This document shows positions 52,566-53,428 of a stretch of 53,428 nt of DNA, in pieces; position 1 is the stretch's first letter; each line of letters begins with the position of its first letter. The translations under genes and the position numbers were made by a program. Source of the stretch: Gemmatimonadota bacterium (GTDB lineage Bacteria; Gemmatimonadota; Gemmatimonadetes; Gemmatimonadales; GWC2-71-9); NCBI GenBank assembly GCA_022563595.1, contig JADFNB010000022.1, forward strand, positions 1 to 53,428, in the 5' to 3' direction. A model generated the notes under the pieces. The model had not been told where the DNA came from, did not search any database, and saw only the letters and a list, made by a program, of their open reading frames with translations.

Positions 52566-53174
52566 CCTACTCGTAGCTGAAGCGCAGGGACGTTAGGTGG
52601 CGCTAGTTAGTTTACGTGAAGCGAAGGCGCTAGGCATTTCCTCGAGCTGAACGGCGCGGCGCCGGCGGGCTGACAGGCTAACGCGCGTTGAGGTCGTGTG
52701 AGCCCCAGCTAGCTCACCATGCCTGCTTCAGGGCTAGCAATCTCCGACAAGTCGCCATTGATACGGGCGCAAGAGCCTGCAGAATGTCGGAGTCAGAGTC
52801 GGAAGGCACGCTGCACCGCTCTTCACTACCGCTGGCGCACCCAACCCCGCACTGCTTGAGCGCCGCCTGGCACCGCCCGGCGCCCGCCGCCGGGTAGACC
52901 CGCTCACGGCAGTACTCATGCTGAGTCTTACCGGCCACCCACTCGCGCATCGCGGGATCGTGTATCCATCGACTACCACGTACCCAACGTACCCCAGCGA
53001 TAGCTGAGCGTAAGCTAGGCAACGGTTTATGCAATGATCGAGCCTCACAAGCACGCCGGCGAGTACGCTCAGGTACGCTCAACACCGCTACAAAACCGTT
53101 ACATCCCAAGAGAGATCGGGGTCTGAGCTACTTGACCAGAGTATGCTTGATGACAAGAACTAGAAAGGAAAACT
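52566..53174. other. Gene-poor stretch, apparently noncoding
   Basis: About 610 bases without a convincing ORF on either strand. A further core-like GTTAGGT occurs at 52592-52598, opposite ACCTAC at 52565-52570, and an AACGCGCGTT palindrome near 52679-52688. GGCGCTAG is repeated directly (about 52599 and 52627). No tRNA or CRISPR array was recognised by eye. The uneven composition compared with the core suggests decayed or acquired DNA (inference). Confidence 0.4.
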
Positions 53175-53369
53175 GTGGGAACAGGCAGCCAAACCCCGGA
53201 TACCACGACTGACCTAGTGCCAACCGTGCCAACCCTGCCAACCGACGCGGGGCTTGCGGGCAGGACGAGCCAGATGCAGAGGTGGCCGGCGCTAGAGTTT
53301 CTCGACACCAGCCGCGCCACGTGCGGACTGTTCAAGTGGGCACTCTACGGGAGACCGAAGGATGGCTAG
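53175..53369 (+). CDS. Doubtful small ORF with Thr/Pro-rich N-terminus
   Basis: A GTG at 53175 with a good ribosome-binding sequence (AGAAAGGA, 53162-53169) opens a 64-residue frame. The start is Thr/Pro/Asp-rich, including a VPTVPTLPT segment coded by a threefold 9-base repeat; the end has WALEFLD-like and FKWALYG stretches. No family is recognised. It overlaps the next start by 8 bases, which argues a little for a real pair. Confidence 0.25.
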   Translation: MGTGSQTPDTTTDLVPTVPTLPTDAGLAGRTSQMQRWPALEFLDTSRATCGLFKWALYGRPKDG

Positions 53370-53428
53370 CACCCGATCTGGACTACACCTGATTCTCGTC
53401 GGCGCCGGGTTTTTCTCGTATGCCTGTG
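53362..53428 (+). CDS. Start of a possible membrane or secreted protein (cut by window edge)
   Basis: An ATG at 53362 opens a frame to the window end, MASTRSGLHLILVGAGFFSYAC, a short polar start and a hydrophobic stretch like a signal or membrane segment. GGAGACCGAAGG just upstream could serve as a ribosome-binding site. Only 22 residues are visible, so nothing more can be said. Confidence 0.3.
   Translation, partial: MASTRSGLHLILVGAGFFSYAC

Noticed and set aside
52714-53109. 131-residue frame on the minus strand in the right-hand gap
   Set aside because: No domain, no ribosome-binding site, and Ser/Arg/Cys-rich composition typical of chance frames in GC-rich DNA.
52566-53174. Search for a tRNA gene or integration site in the gene-poor stretch
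   Set aside because: No cloverleaf with a GTTCGA-type T arm was found by eye on either strand; a covariance search would be needed to be certain.
53216-53241. Short direct repeat near the right edge considered as a CRISPR or regulatory repeat
   Set aside because: The threefold CCAACC-type repeat is only 9 bases per unit without spacers and simply encodes a VPTLPT segment.

Overview
The window looks like a core chromosomal segment of a high-GC Gram-negative bacterium, most likely a member of the Gemmatimonadota. The grounds are the base composition, menaquinone rather than ubiquinone genes, the short archaeal-type prolyl-tRNA synthetase, and a Ser/Thr kinase of the architecture kinase, FlgO/TolB-like domain, TPR that is common in that phylum. 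This is inference; no 16S gene is present. Nearly every gene from 1 to 44.5 kb is read leftward (minus strand), tightly packed and often joined by 4-base start/stop overlaps (ATGA, GTGA, TTGA and apparently CTGA).

Layout. (1) 1-2451: an unidentified membrane protein cut by the left edge, larB and dusB as one minus-strand unit, divergent from a plus-strand PTS-IIA/PtsN-like gene. (2) 2471-14979: a long growth operon read from a near-consensus promoter at 14951-14979: mreB, mreC, mreD, PBP2 (mrdA), rodA, accD, folC, hisS, a small lipoprotein, proS, guaA. (3) 14996-19863: rpsO, pnp, an M16 peptidase and alanine dehydrogenase, ending in a probable terminator. (4) 19971-20954: a membrane-anchored Ser/Thr kinase on the plus strand, divergent from rpsO and convergent with rseP. 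(5) 20959-28307: rplM, rpsI, rpsB, tsf, pyrH, frr, cdsA, dxr, rseP. rpsB has a repeat-built C-terminal tail. (6) 28372-33280: an acyl-CoA carboxylase set (carboxyltransferase, biotin carboxylase, biotin carrier) with an RNA uridine methyltransferase between the last two. (7) 33371-38117: tyrA, aroA, cmk, rpsA. (8) 38172-44484: menaquinone genes menF, menD, menB, menA, menE; menC and menH are not in the window.

From 44.6 kb the character changes to scattered, mostly plus-strand accessory genes: an alpha/beta hydrolase-OsmC fusion with a small Cys-containing membrane protein, a G-quadruplex-type repeat, a short-chain dehydrogenase (minus strand), glutamate dehydrogenase, the kinase-TPR protein, a DUF2867 protein, and from 51.9 kb to the end small doubtful ORFs in poorly coding DNA with inverted repeats faintly like integron attC sites.

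Together the core genes link envelope growth (MreBCD/PBP2/RodA, CdsA, RseP, AccD), isoprenoid, aromatic and menaquinone synthesis (Dxr, AroA/TyrA, Men), translation (S1, S2, S9, S15, L13, EF-Ts, RRF, HisRS, ProRS) and nucleotide supply (GuaA, PyrH, Cmk). Nothing here is clearly a new defence or mobile system. The less ordinary signals are the probable CTG start of folC, the tandem-repeat tail on ribosomal protein S2, the GGAAGGAT hairpin between carboxylase genes, and the orphan ORF region at the right end.
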